This document shows positions 8,644 through 17,412 of a DNA stretch of 64,000 nucleotides, piece by piece. Made by a program: the position numbers and the translations under genes. The DNA is from CAZIKB01 sp964539665 (GTDB lineage: Bacteria > Zhuqueibacterota > Zhuqueibacteria > Oceanimicrobiales > Oceanimicrobiaceae). The notes below the pieces were generated by a model that searched no databases, was not told the DNA's origin, and saw nothing but the letters and a program-made list of their open reading frames with translations. The DNA lies in assembly GCA_964539665.1 (NCBI GenBank), contig CAZIKB010000009.1, forward strand, positions 1 through 64,000. Direction: 5' to 3'. Positions within the stretch are counted from its first letter, which is position 1. The number at the start of each line of letters is the position of its first letter.

Positions 8644-8731
8644 GGGAATAAGGTGTTCTGTCTTATACACTTATGCCTTATACCCCTAAAACCCTAAATC
8701 GTAGCACCTCAAACTTTGCTTAGTAAAAATC

Positions 8732-9790
8732 ATGCCTGAGAAAAACAATATTCGGTTAGTTTTTTTAGCTGATACTCATCTGGGTTTCGATTATCCGATT
8801 AGACCGCGCGTGGATAGAAGAAGGAGAGGACAGGATTTTTTTGATAATTTTCAACGAGTGCTGTCGTTTGCCATTGATAAAAAGGTGGATATGGTAATTC
8901 ACGGCGGTGATTTTTTCTTCCGAAGTCGCATTCCTCCCAAAATTGTTGACATGGCATATCAATTGTTATTTGAATTTGCAGATATGGGCATTCCAATTTT
9001 TATCGTTCCCGGAAACCATGAACGCTCAAAGCTGCCTGAATCTTTGTTTCTTTCTCATCCGAATATTTATATTTTTCATAAGCCGCAAACTTACTCGATG
9101 GTAATCTCAGAAACCAGTGTGTGCATAGCAGGATTTCCATCTGAGCGTGATAATATCAGATATCGTTTTACTTCAACAGTAGAAAAAACCAGGCTTAATA
9201 CTCACTCTGCAGATATTAAATTGTTGTGCTTGCATCAGGCAGTCGAAGGCGCCAGAGTCGGGCCTTCAAATTATACCTTTCAGAATGGTCAGGATGTTAT
9301 CCGAAAGCAGGATTTACCGGCGGAGTGTCTCGCTATCTTGTGCGGCCACATTCATCGCAAGCAAATTCTGATGCATTATCCGGATCAGAACCCAAAGGGG
9401 ATTCCGGTTATTTATCCGGGTTCTACAGAGCGAACCTCATTTGCTGAAAAATCTGAAGAGAAAGGATTTTTTGATATTAAATTCAGTTATTCAGATGAAA
9501 AAAAATGGAAAATTCAATCTCAGAATTTCAGGCTATTGCCAACCCGGCCAATGGTGGATCTTTATCTTGAAGGTCATATTAAAATTGAAAATCTAAAACC
9601 TTACCTTCTCTCAAAGCTCTCGGGAATAAATTCAGATGCCATTGTCAGACTTAAATGTAACGGTGAATTAGATGAAAAAATAAAAATAATGCTGACAAGC
9701 CGCTTCTTGAGGGAGAATTTTCTTGCGACGCTGAATTTTCAATTAAGCTCTGATTTTTATTCATTTCGTAGAGCGAGCCGTTTCAAATGA
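8732..9790 (+). CDS. Mre11/SbcD-like metallophosphoesterase
   Basis: A 352-residue calcineurin-like phosphoesterase. Metal ligands are visible in order: D14-T-H16, GGD (58-60), GNHE (94-97) and CGHIH near 205-210, followed by YPGSTERTSF, which is characteristic of the SbcD/Mre11 DNA nuclease branch. Compared with SbcD the capping region is short. No SbcC/Rad50 ATPase gene adjoins; instead the stop overlaps (ATGA) the start of a UvrC-like nuclease gene. I infer a DNA end-processing nuclease working with that partner. Confidence 0.85.
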   Translation: MPEKNNIRLVFLADTHLGFDYPIRPRVDRRRRGQDFFDNFQRVLSFAIDKKVDMVIHGGDFFFRSRIPPKIVDMAYQLLFEFADMGIPIFIVPGNHERSKLPESLFLSHPNIYIFHKPQTYSMVISETSVCIAGFPSERDNIRYRFTSTVEKTRLNTHSADIKLLCLHQAVEGARVGPSNYTFQNGQDVIRKQDLPAECLAILCGHIHRKQILMHYPDQNPKGIPVIYPGSTERTSFAEKSEEKGFFDIKFSYSDEKKWKIQSQNFRLLPTRPMVDLYLEGHIKIENLKPYLLSKLSGINSDAIVRLKCNGELDEKIKIMLTSRFLRENFLATLNFQLSSDFYSFRRASRFK

Positions 9791-10782
9791 ATAGCCTGAA
9801 AATACATAGTGAAATTATCTCTTCCATACGAGAGAGTGTGCCACAGAAACCAGGCGTGTATCTTTTTCATGACAAATATGGAAACATAATGTATGTTGGA
9901 AAGTCAGTGAATTTAAGGAACCGAATTTTGAGCTACTTTCGATCCAGTAATTCAGGAATCGAGTACCGAATTCAACAAATGATCTTCAACATTCGAGATT
10001 ATACATATTATGAAACAGATTCTGAACTCCTGGCTTTGTTACTCGAAGATGAGCTAATTAAAATCCATCTGCCGAATTACAATATTAGGCAGCAGGAGTT
10101 CCTCCAATATCAATATATTTTATTAACCGATGATTTATATCCAACTTGCAAGATGATTGATCGTTCAGGAGTTAATGGTCAAATGCAAATATTTGGACCG
10201 TTTCGCGATAAATATTTTGTAGAAAATATATTAGAGATAATCTATAAATTTTATCATGTTCGTTCCTGTATTGAGCCGTATCCCATAAAAAAATGTTTGA
10301 ACTTTAAATTCAACCTTTGTACGGGACCGTGCAGAAAGAACATTTCTATCCCTGACTATGCTGAAATCATTGCAAAAGTCAAAAATTTTCTGAACGGCAA
10401 AGAATCATTGATTGTGAACAAATTAACAAAGGCCATGGATGAAAGTTCTGCGGTACGTGATTTTGAACAAGCTCTGGAAATTAAAAGTCAATTGTCCTTT
10501 TGTAAGAAATTTTGTGAGCGGCAGCGTTTTATTCATAAATTCAAGACTCAGACTTTACAAATTTTTGAAAACGGGGCGAATAAATCCGCTTATTTTTTTA
10601 GGCGTGGTGCATTAAAATTGCCGGACAAAGAAAACACTGCAGAAAAAAGAAGCAATTTTTTTCAAAGCCCCTCAAAATTGTTGGGAGCGGATGAAGATGA
10701 TCGGTATTTATTAGACCGGGCCAATATTATTTTCGGGTGGATGAAAAAGAGAAAGAATGATTGTACTTTTAATTTCGAATAA
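9787..10782 (+). CDS. Short UvrC-like GIY-YIG nuclease
   Basis: A 331-residue protein with the UvrC N-terminal half only. GVY (23-25), YVG (36-38) and R44 give the GIY-YIG nuclease that incises 3' of a lesion. A cysteine set C161, C170, C178 and C182 resembles the UvrC cluster-binding cysteines (the last three keep the 8- and 4-residue spacing). A UVR-like helical motif follows near 215-245 (AVRDFEQALEIKSQL). The RNase H-like 5' nuclease and helix-hairpin-helix domains of full UvrC (about 600 residues) are missing, which recalls the single-cut protein Cho, but with the cysteine cluster retained. Translationally coupled to the Mre11-like gene. Confidence 0.82.
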   Translation: MNSLKIHSEIISSIRESVPQKPGVYLFHDKYGNIMYVGKSVNLRNRILSYFRSSNSGIEYRIQQMIFNIRDYTYYETDSELLALLLEDELIKIHLPNYNIRQQEFLQYQYILLTDDLYPTCKMIDRSGVNGQMQIFGPFRDKYFVENILEIIYKFYHVRSCIEPYPIKKCLNFKFNLCTGPCRKNISIPDYAEIIAKVKNFLNGKESLIVNKLTKAMDESSAVRDFEQALEIKSQLSFCKKFCERQRFIHKFKTQTLQIFENGANKSAYFFRRGALKLPDKENTAEKRSNFFQSPSKLLGADEDDRYLLDRANIIFGWMKKRKNDCTFNFE

Positions 10783-11163
10783 AATGCTTCAAAGCGCTGT
10801 GCATTAATATAATATTCTTATAATAAATAGGAATAGCACAGCAAACCAAAATCGTTTACTTATATATCAGGAGAAATCAATTTTGGAAATAATTGCATCC
10901 ATTCTTTATTCCTTACTGGCCTTTATTTAAAATATTTAACGTTTATAAAAAATATGAAAATTTCTCTTGCACTTGAATGAGAATTTATTTATCTACTTAT
11001 GTTACTCCAAGGTCATTTTCATTATTTTCCGTACAACAAGATTTATCACTTCGTTCGAAATGACATATTTAATCGGTTTTCAGTCAATAACTCATCAGGT
11101 TTGCATTAACTTTAGAATTGGAATCATCCTGTTTTTGTGATTTGTTAGAGATGGATTTTTTAT
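10783..11163. other. Intergenic leader of the sigma factor gene
   Basis: About 380 bp without a gene. Near 11042-11071 the sequence ATCACTTCGTTCGAAATGACATATT resembles one arm of a dispersed ATGTCA-ended repeat, with no matching second arm found, so it is probably a remnant. No confident promoter boxes. Confidence 0.35.
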
Positions 11164-12012
11164 ATGTTACCGTTAAAACGTTCGCAATCTGAACAATTTT
11201 TAGATAGATATTTACAAGAAATTGGTGAAGTACCTTTGTTGTCACCCAATGAAGAGATTGAACTTGCCAAGTCGGCCCAGGATGGCAATATGAAAGCGCT
11301 TGATAAAATAACAAAAGCTAATTTACGCTTTGTTGTAAGCGTTGCTAAAAATTATCAAAACAAAGGTTTATCTTTGGGTGATTTGATAAATGAAGGCAAT
11401 TTGGGTCTGATAAAAGCTGCTTATCGATTTGATGTTACTAGAGGATTTAAGTTTATCTCCTATGCGGTTTGGTGGATCAGACAATCAATTCTTCAAGCAT
11501 TAGCTGAACAGGCTCGAGTGGTTCGTTTACCATTAAATCGAATTGGTACAATCCATAAGATTGGCAAGGCTTTAAGTCTCCTTGAGCAGGAATTTGAACG
11601 AGAGCCGTCTGCTTCAGAAATTGCAGATGAACTTGAAATGTCAATGCTTGAAATTAATGAAACATTGAAAATGTCTGGCAGACAAATCTCACTTGACGCG
11701 CCTTTAAATCGGGATGCCGAGAATCGACTTCTGGATGTTCTGCAAAGTGCAGATCTTCCTGCACCAGACACATTTTTGATGGATGAATCATTAAGAATGG
11801 AGATTGAAAAAATCCTCCGAGATTTGACGAGTAGAGAGGCTGAAATTATCAGGCTCTATTTTGGCCTGGAAGAGGAAAATTCACTCACGTTGGAGGAGAT
11901 AGGCGAACGTTTTAATATAACTCGGGAAAGGGTGAGACAAATAAAAGAAAAAGCCATAAAACGGCTCAGACATTCTTCGAGAAGTAATATGTTAAAAGGA
12001 TATTTAGGCTAA
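11164..12012 (+). CDS. rpoD: RNA polymerase sigma-70 factor, primary (RpoD/SigA) type
   Basis: A 282-residue sigma factor with region 1.2 (DRYLQEIGEVPLLSPNEE), region 2 (KANLRFVVSVAKNYQNKGL then GNLGLIKAAYRFD and KFISYAVWWIRQSI), region 3 and region 4 ending TLEEIGERFNITRERVRQIKEKA. There is no long acidic region 1.1 or non-conserved insert, which is the compact form seen in Bacteroidetes and relatives. It directs core polymerase to housekeeping promoters; several TTGACA/TATATT-like promoters in this window fit such a factor. A second primary-like sigma elsewhere cannot be excluded. Confidence 0.88.
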   Translation: MLPLKRSQSEQFLDRYLQEIGEVPLLSPNEEIELAKSAQDGNMKALDKITKANLRFVVSVAKNYQNKGLSLGDLINEGNLGLIKAAYRFDVTRGFKFISYAVWWIRQSILQALAEQARVVRLPLNRIGTIHKIGKALSLLEQEFEREPSASEIADELEMSMLEINETLKMSGRQISLDAPLNRDAENRLLDVLQSADLPAPDTFLMDESLRMEIEKILRDLTSREAEIIRLYFGLEEENSLTLEEIGERFNITRERVRQIKEKAIKRLRHSSRSNMLKGYLG

Positions 12013-12257
12013 ATACAACATAGCGCGCTAAAGCACATTGTCCAAAAAATTGTCAATGAAAATAAACCGAATTCTATTGATGCTTGATGGATATTTGTGT
12101 TCAGCATCATGTAAACAGTAACATTTATTTTTTTTGATAAATAGCCTTCAGTTTTTTGTATAGAAACATATATTTTTTGAATAATATAAATTTCGAGTAA
12201 TTATTACTTAGCATCTCTAAATAATTTTAATAAAATGAAGTTAAAGTAATATATTGC

Positions 12258-12286
12258 TTGACAAAATGAATATTTTTTAGTAAATT
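12258..12286 (+). promoter_or_regulatory. Sigma70-type promoter
   Basis: TTGACA (12258-12263), a 17-bp spacer and TAAATT (12281-12286). It lies within the 468-bp gap after the sigma factor gene and would give a leader of nearly 190 bases for the M23 peptidase gene. The rest of the gap is AT-rich without a gene. Confidence 0.5.
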
Positions 12287-12480
12287 TATTTTGTAAGTTT
12301 TATCTTCAGATAGTCCTACCTTTATTCGAGGAAACGTTTTGAATTAATATTCATAATGTTATTATATTAACAGGCTTTTTAAAGCATTATGTAAAGTATC
12401 TCCGGCGTAAACAATGGTTTGTGATTGTTGTTGTGTTTTCTATCGGATCTTACAAAATTATTGAGGAAGGGTTTTGAAAG

Positions 12481-13401
12481 ATGCTAAATAAAAAAGTAAA
12501 AGTAATTTATTTTTCCGTAAATGATTCTGCTGCCAGGCAGTTGGAGCTCTCATGGGGGAAGTTTTTTTCATTAATATTTTCGACCTTCATTGTGTTATTA
12601 GTACTGGTTTCTACTACAATTGCAGTCTTCACAGATTTCTATCAAAATATAGAAATTGCGTCGCTTTCAAAACTTAATACTTTACTTAAGGTACAATTAG
12701 TTGATATGGGAAGCAAGATTCATCAAATTGAATCTAAAATAAAAAATATTGAAAATGAAGATGATGATTTGAGAATATTTGCTAAGCTACCAACAATTGA
12801 TTCAGATACGCGTAGTGTGGGTGTGGGTGGTTTTTTAGACGTAAATTATGAAATGCCATTGGTTTCTGAAGAAATCTCGGATCATGTATTAGAATATAAG
12901 AATATCCTTGATAAAATGGAAAGGAGAATTGAGCTTACGAAAGTCAGCCGCGATGAAATTAAAACTAAAGTTGAAGAAAATAAAATCATGATGAAACACA
13001 CCCCATCCATTAAACCTCTCATTGATGGAAGAATTACAGATAAATTCGGCTTTAGATTACATCCTATCATTGATAAAATTCAACGTCATCCCGGGATAGA
13101 TATTGGTGCGGCAACAGGAACAGAAGTTTTTGCCACAGCCTCTGGTGTGGTTGAAAAGGTGGTGACAAAATACACTGTAAATCGTAGTTATGGCAAGTAC
13201 ATAATTATAAATCATGGCTTTGGAATTAAAACTAAATATGGTCATCTTTCAAAAATATTGGTGAGAAAGGGCCAAAAAATAGATCGGTGGAATCCTATTG
13301 GATTGGTAGGAGAAACTGGTTTAGCAACTGGCCCCCACTTGCATTATGAAGTGATACAGGAAGGCCTACAAAAAGATCCTTTAATATTTATTTTAAATTG
13401 A
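12481..13401 (+). CDS. M23 family peptidoglycan endopeptidase, membrane-anchored
   Basis: A 306-residue protein with a cytoplasmic N-terminal tail, one membrane helix (about 29-50), a coiled-coil stalk (about 60-95 and 140-170) and a C-terminal LytM/M23 domain. The zinc ligands are present: HPGID (H203, D207) and HLH (H286, H288), plus the GHLS motif (H255). All active-site positions appear intact, so this is probably a cell-wall endopeptidase facing the periplasm rather than a degenerate activator. The start is preceded by GAGGAAGG. A strong terminator follows directly. Confidence 0.9.
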   Translation: MLNKKVKVIYFSVNDSAARQLELSWGKFFSLIFSTFIVLLVLVSTTIAVFTDFYQNIEIASLSKLNTLLKVQLVDMGSKIHQIESKIKNIENEDDDLRIFAKLPTIDSDTRSVGVGGFLDVNYEMPLVSEEISDHVLEYKNILDKMERRIELTKVSRDEIKTKVEENKIMMKHTPSIKPLIDGRITDKFGFRLHPIIDKIQRHPGIDIGAATGTEVFATASGVVEKVVTKYTVNRSYGKYIIINHGFGIKTKYGHLSKILVRKGQKIDRWNPIGLVGETGLATGPHLHYEVIQEGLQKDPLIFILN

Positions 13402-13427
13402 AAACTTGAATTTAAGTTATAGATTTA

Positions 13428-13468
13428 AAGCGTCTTGAGTGATATTTACTCAAGGCGCTTTTTTTTTA
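13428..13468 (+). terminator. Rho-independent terminator
   Basis: A 13-bp stem (AAGCGTCTTGAGT with ACTCAAGGCGCTT, one G-T pair), 7-base loop, then a run of T. It ends the M23 peptidase transcript 26 bp after the stop codon. Confidence 0.9.
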
Positions 13469-13485
13469 ATATTGATTAACTGGTG

Positions 13486-15216
13486 ATGCTCAAGCAACGA
13501 ATTTTCAGCATTGTGTTTCTAAGTATATTTTTATCCTTTTCAAGTGTGCAATCTCAAGTTGTTCTGACCGAGATAATGTTTGATGCATCTGGAAGTGAAA
13601 ACCATGATGAGTTTATAGAGATCTTTAATTTATCTGAATCTGAGTCTGTTAATCTCGCTGGTTGGCAAATTAGTGATGGCAACGGTATCGACAATATCAT
13701 TGAAGTCGATGAAGGTGTTTTGTTAAAACCCGGACAATTTGCAATTATTCTCGACCAGTCGTATTTTGATAATTCAGATATTTATAATGAGCTTATTCCA
13801 GAAAGCGCATTAATATTAACAATTGATAATCTGACGTTTGGAAGCGGAGGCTTATCAAACTCATCCCCTGAAACGATTTCTTTGATCAATTCTAATGATG
13901 ACATTGTTTCAGAATATACTTATTCCACGGGAAATGAGCCGGGTAAATCTGATGAGAAAATTATTTTATCAGGGCCCAACTCACTTGAAAACTGGGCGGA
14001 CAGTCAAGTGTTTCCTGGTACACCAGGCAGCCCGAACAGCGTTACTCCTTTGAAGTATGATTTGGCTGTTTTACCTGGAGACTTAAACTTTACTCCAGAA
14101 AAACTCGAAGCCGGGGATTCGGCAACCCTCCAGGCTACTATTCGTAATTTTGGTCTTCTTCCTGCCAATGATTTTTATGTTACTTTTTTTGAGGCTTTGG
14201 ATGGAGATTCACTGATTGAGACAGACGATATGTTAGCAGCTCCTTTCGAATTCGAAGGTGAGCTTTTGAAAGGCGATTCAACGTCATTTACCATTGTTTA
14301 TAATAATCTTTTACCAGATCGACATTTGATGGTTGTCAAAGTTGATTTTGAGCTTGATGAAGATACCACGAATAATGTAATTTATAAAGAGTTACTTGTT
14401 GGGTATTCAGAAAAATCTGTTGTCATTAATGAAATAATGTATTCGCCTTTAACCAATCAAGCAGAATGGATCGAAATTTATAATCGAAGTTCTTATGCAA
14501 TTAATCTAAATCACTGGTCAATCTCTGATTCAGAGCAGAATAGCCGGGGATATGTCGAGGATAATGTCGTGCTTCCATCAAACAGTTATTTTGTTTTCGC
14601 AGAAGATTCATCCATTTCGAATTTTATTAAACCACCGCCTGGTTCTTTCATTGTTTTGAAAAATTGGTCAGCGCTAAATAACAATTTTGATAGTGTCGTT
14701 CTATATGATTTAACAGGAGTTGCAATAGACCGCGTTAATTATAACCAAGACTGGGGAGGTTCATCGGGGATATCTTTAGAAAAAATTAACCCGGAACTCG
14801 CCTCAAATGATAGTTCAAATTGGAGCTCAGCCGTTGTTTACGAGGGTGGGACGCCTAGTGAACAAAACAGTATTTTCACGGATATTCTACCTTCTGAGGC
14901 AGCAATAACTGTTAGTCCCAATCCTTTTTCTCCAGACGGTGACAGTGTTGATGACTTTACGGTAATCAGTTATAAATTACCTGTAAACACGGCGGCTGTT
15001 AATTTGAAAATATTTGATTTACGAGGAAGGCTTATTCGGTTTTTGGCCAACAACCAGCCTTCGGGCTCGCAGAATGCAATTATCTGGAATGGCAGAGATG
15101 ATCAAAATCAAATCGTCCGGATGGGGATCTATATAGTATTTATGCAAGCTTTGAATGCACAGACCGGAATCTTGAAAACAGAAAAAAAGACGGTTGTTTT
15201 AGCAAGAAAGCTATAA
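13486..15216 (+). CDS. Secreted lamin-tail-domain protein with FlgD-like C-terminus
   Basis: About 576 residues. The start is ATG 13486 (GTG 13483 is directly upstream in frame). A signal peptide covers about the first 24 residues. Two lamin-tail domains are recognisable (EIMFDAS...DEFIEIFNLS near the N-terminus, and NEIMYSPLTNQAEWIEIYN in the middle) separated by a CARDB-like region (DLAVLPGDLNFTPEKL). The last 90 residues begin SPNPFSPDGDS and contain IFDLRGRLIR and WNGRDD, the FlgD-Ig-like module found at the C-terminus of secreted proteins in this bacterial group and probably acting in surface sorting. Probably extracellular or surface attached, with an adhesive or structural role. No enzymatic domain is visible. 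Confidence 0.85.
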   Translation: MLKQRIFSIVFLSIFLSFSSVQSQVVLTEIMFDASGSENHDEFIEIFNLSESESVNLAGWQISDGNGIDNIIEVDEGVLLKPGQFAIILDQSYFDNSDIYNELIPESALILTIDNLTFGSGGLSNSSPETISLINSNDDIVSEYTYSTGNEPGKSDEKIILSGPNSLENWADSQVFPGTPGSPNSVTPLKYDLAVLPGDLNFTPEKLEAGDSATLQATIRNFGLLPANDFYVTFFEALDGDSLIETDDMLAAPFEFEGELLKGDSTSFTIVYNNLLPDRHLMVVKVDFELDEDTTNNVIYKELLVGYSEKSVVINEIMYSPLTNQAEWIEIYNRSSYAINLNHWSISDSEQNSRGYVEDNVVLPSNSYFVFAEDSSISNFIKPPPGSFIVLKNWSALNNNFDSVVLYDLTGVAIDRVNYNQDWGGSSGISLEKINPELASNDSSNWSSAVVYEGGTPSEQNSIFTDILPSEAAITVSPNPFSPDGDSVDDFTVISYKLPVNTAAVNLKIFDLRGRLIRFLANNQPSGSQNAIIWNGRDDQNQIVRMGIYIVFMQALNAQTGILKTEKKTVVLARKL

Positions 15217-15319
15217 TCAGTCTCAATAGCATTATCTCTCCCAAATTGCAGCAGACATTTCACAGTTTTAATCAGCACTTTTTTACTTTCATAACGAATT
15301 AATACACTACATATTTCTG

Positions 15320-15348
15320 TTGATTTTTATACACCAATAGCGTATATT
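15320..15348 (+). promoter_or_regulatory. Sigma70-type promoter
   Basis: TTGATT (15320-15325), 17 bp, TATATT (15343-15348), about 95 bp before yggT. It is the best candidate promoter for the yggT-divIVA-punA group. Confidence 0.5.
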
Positions 15349-15444
15349 AGTCACTTATTTTATTTAGAAAGATTGAATTAAGATGATTAAATTACTAAAG
15401 ATAGTATTAATTGGATTCAATAAAGAATTTAGTGCAAATGGTTG

Positions 15445-15747
15445 ATGCTTATGTTTATTTTTGCAAATCTATTTGAAGCAATGGCAAAATTGATCGACAT
15501 TATTTTAACTGTGTATATCTGGTTGATAGTCGGTCGCGCAATTTTATCGTGGTTTAACTTTGATCCGTACAGTCCAATTGTCCAATTCCTGGTTAAGATT
15601 ACTGAGCCATTACTGAGTAGAATCCGAAGAGTTGTTCCTGATTTTGGCGGATTGGATATTTCTCCTCTGATTTTGATTGTTGGTTTATATATCGCGGAGT
15701 CATTTTTTGTAAACACATTCCGAGATTTAGCCTTCGCATTGAAATAG
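15445..15747 (+). CDS. yggT: YggT family membrane protein
   Basis: About 100 residues with two hydrophobic segments, the first near 10-35 and the second near 65-85. Between them IVGRAILSWFNFDPYSP and TEPLLSRIRRVVP are typical of YggT proteins. YggT proteins are small inner-membrane proteins often found beside cell-division genes; here divIVA follows 38 bp later. ATG at 15445 and ATG at 15451 are both possible starts. The molecular role is not established. Confidence 0.88.
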   Translation: MLMFIFANLFEAMAKLIDIILTVYIWLIVGRAILSWFNFDPYSPIVQFLVKITEPLLSRIRRVVPDFGGLDISPLILIVGLYIAESFFVNTFRDLAFALK

Positions 15748-15785
15748 GGCATGAATATTTTAAATTTAAACAGGAGGTGAGTAAT

Positions 15786-16496
15786 TTGCAATTAACACCA
15801 TTGGACATAAAAAAACAGGAATTCAAAAAATCATTTCGAGGCTTTGACCCAATAGAAGTTGAAGCATTCCTTGAGATGATTTCTGAAGAATATGAAAGTG
15901 TAATTCGTGAAAAAAACGTACTTGCTGATGAGAGGATAAAACTCAAAACACAATTACAAGATTATCAGGAAGTAGAAAAGACTCTACAAGACACCTTGAT
16001 GAGTGCACAGCAATCGATAAAAGACTCGAAAGAGACTTCAAAACGCGAAGCTGAAGCTATTATTCGCGAAGCTGAATTGAAATCGGAAAAAATTCTACAG
16101 GAAACCAAATTAAAATTAGCAGAATTAAAGAATGATTTAGTAATTATCAAAGCACAGAAAGATTCTTTCGCGCGCAGGTTCAAGCATTTATTAGACTCAC
16201 AACTGGATTTATTGGAAGTACTGGACCTGGATGACCTGGGTTTTGATAAATACCAAGAAAAGCGAATCATTAGAAAAAAGCCTTCAGCAAAGCAAAAGGA
16301 AGAAATTGAGTTCGAAGGTATCGATGATGTGCTGCCCGATGAGCAGGTTTCAGAGATAGAGTCCACTGAAGCAATTCAGGCAGAAGATCGGGAAAGTTCA
16401 GGTTGGCTGGAGCAACAAACTCAAAATAAAACTGAGCAAAAAGCAAATGGTATAGATGAAAAAAAATCTCGTATATCAGATCAACTAATATTTTAG
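15786..16496 (+). CDS. divIVA: DivIVA-domain coiled-coil protein
   Basis: About 236 residues. The N-terminal DivIVA domain reads QLTPLDIKKQEFKKSFRGFD and continues into EVEAFLEMI; the rest is predicted coiled coil up to about residue 135, followed by a charged tail. The start is taken as TTG 15786, because an ideal AGGAGG (15772-15777) lies eight bases upstream; the in-frame GTG at 15777 overlaps that ribosome site and cannot be used efficiently. DivIVA proteins bind curved membrane at poles and septa and recruit partners. Context (yggT before, housekeeping genes after) agrees. Confidence 0.88.
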   Translation: MQLTPLDIKKQEFKKSFRGFDPIEVEAFLEMISEEYESVIREKNVLADERIKLKTQLQDYQEVEKTLQDTLMSAQQSIKDSKETSKREAEAIIREAELKSEKILQETKLKLAELKNDLVIIKAQKDSFARRFKHLLDSQLDLLEVLDLDDLGFDKYQEKRIIRKKPSAKQKEEIEFEGIDDVLPDEQVSEIESTEAIQAEDRESSGWLEQQTQNKTEQKANGIDEKKSRISDQLIF

Positions 16497-16505
16497 AGAG
16501 GGTGG

Positions 16506-17327
16506 ATGCAGGACTTAAACACAAAAATAAAAGAAGCCAGTAATTTTATCGCGGAAAGAACAAAAACTAATCCTGAGATTGGAATCATTTTGGGGACTGG
16601 ATTGGGAGCATTAGCGGATGAAATAGAAAAGGAATCGGTGATTTCTTATGAGCAAATCCCGCATTTTCCAGTTTCTACTGTGGAAAGCCATGCCGGGCGC
16701 CTTATCTTCGGTAAAATCGGGAAAAGGTCTGTAATAGCAATGCAGGGTCGATTCCATTACTACGAAGGCTATTCAATGAAGCAAATTACTTTTCCTGTTC
16801 GTGTGATGAAATTTATGGGAGCACACACACTTCTGGTTTCAAACGCTTGCGGTGGCATGAATCCTTTGTTCGCACCAGGTGATATTATGATTATTAATGA
16901 CCATATAAATCTATTCGGAGATAATCCATTAATCGGCAGCAACGATGCTTCTCTTGGGCCGCGTTTCCCGGATATGTCTGAGCCTTACTCTTTGGAACTA
17001 ATAAATTTAGCTGAACAAATTGCACTTGAAGAAAAAATTAAAGTACAAAAAGGCGTTTATGTCGCGGTGAGCGGGCCTAATTTAGAAACGCGAGCAGAGT
17101 ACAGGTTTTTACGCGCAATTGGTGCAGATGTAGTCGGTATGTCAACCATCCCTGAAGTGATAGCTGCAGTTCATAGTTCTATGCGTGTGTTGGGTTTTTC
17201 TGTTGTTACGGACGCTTGTTTCCCGGATTCTTTGAAACCTGTAAACATTCAGAAAATACTGAAAATAGCAGCCGGAGCTGAACCTAAATTAACTTTGCTC
17301 ATGAAGAAGGTTGTTGAAAGAATATAA
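16506..17327 (+). CDS. punA: Purine-nucleoside phosphorylase (trimeric type)
   Basis: A 273-residue enzyme of the trimeric PNP/MTAP family, cleaving inosine and guanosine with phosphate. Motifs are GIILGTGLGALA (phosphate loop), ESHAGRLIFG, MQGRFHYYEGY, VSNACGGMNP, and the C-terminal GADVVGMSTIPEV then VVTDAC. The AYEG-like and NACGG patterns match inosine-guanosine phosphorylase rather than MTA phosphorylase. GAGAGGGTGG precedes the ATG. It lies 9 bp after divIVA, so it is in the same operon. Confidence 0.93.
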   Translation: MQDLNTKIKEASNFIAERTKTNPEIGIILGTGLGALADEIEKESVISYEQIPHFPVSTVESHAGRLIFGKIGKRSVIAMQGRFHYYEGYSMKQITFPVRVMKFMGAHTLLVSNACGGMNPLFAPGDIMIINDHINLFGDNPLIGSNDASLGPRFPDMSEPYSLELINLAEQIALEEKIKVQKGVYVAVSGPNLETRAEYRFLRAIGADVVGMSTIPEVIAAVHSSMRVLGFSVVTDACFPDSLKPVNIQKILKIAAGAEPKLTLLMKKVVERI

Positions 17328-17412
17328 AGCCGGAAATAATAAATTTAATATCATTGCTTATTTATTAATAAAATAGAAAGGTCTCTGGTAGTCTCATACG
17401 GATGAATGAAAA

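Noticed and set aside
15777..15785. GTG as start of divIVA
   Set aside because: The codon overlaps the ideal ribosome site AGGAGG; TTG at 15786 is correctly spaced and starts the conserved domain.
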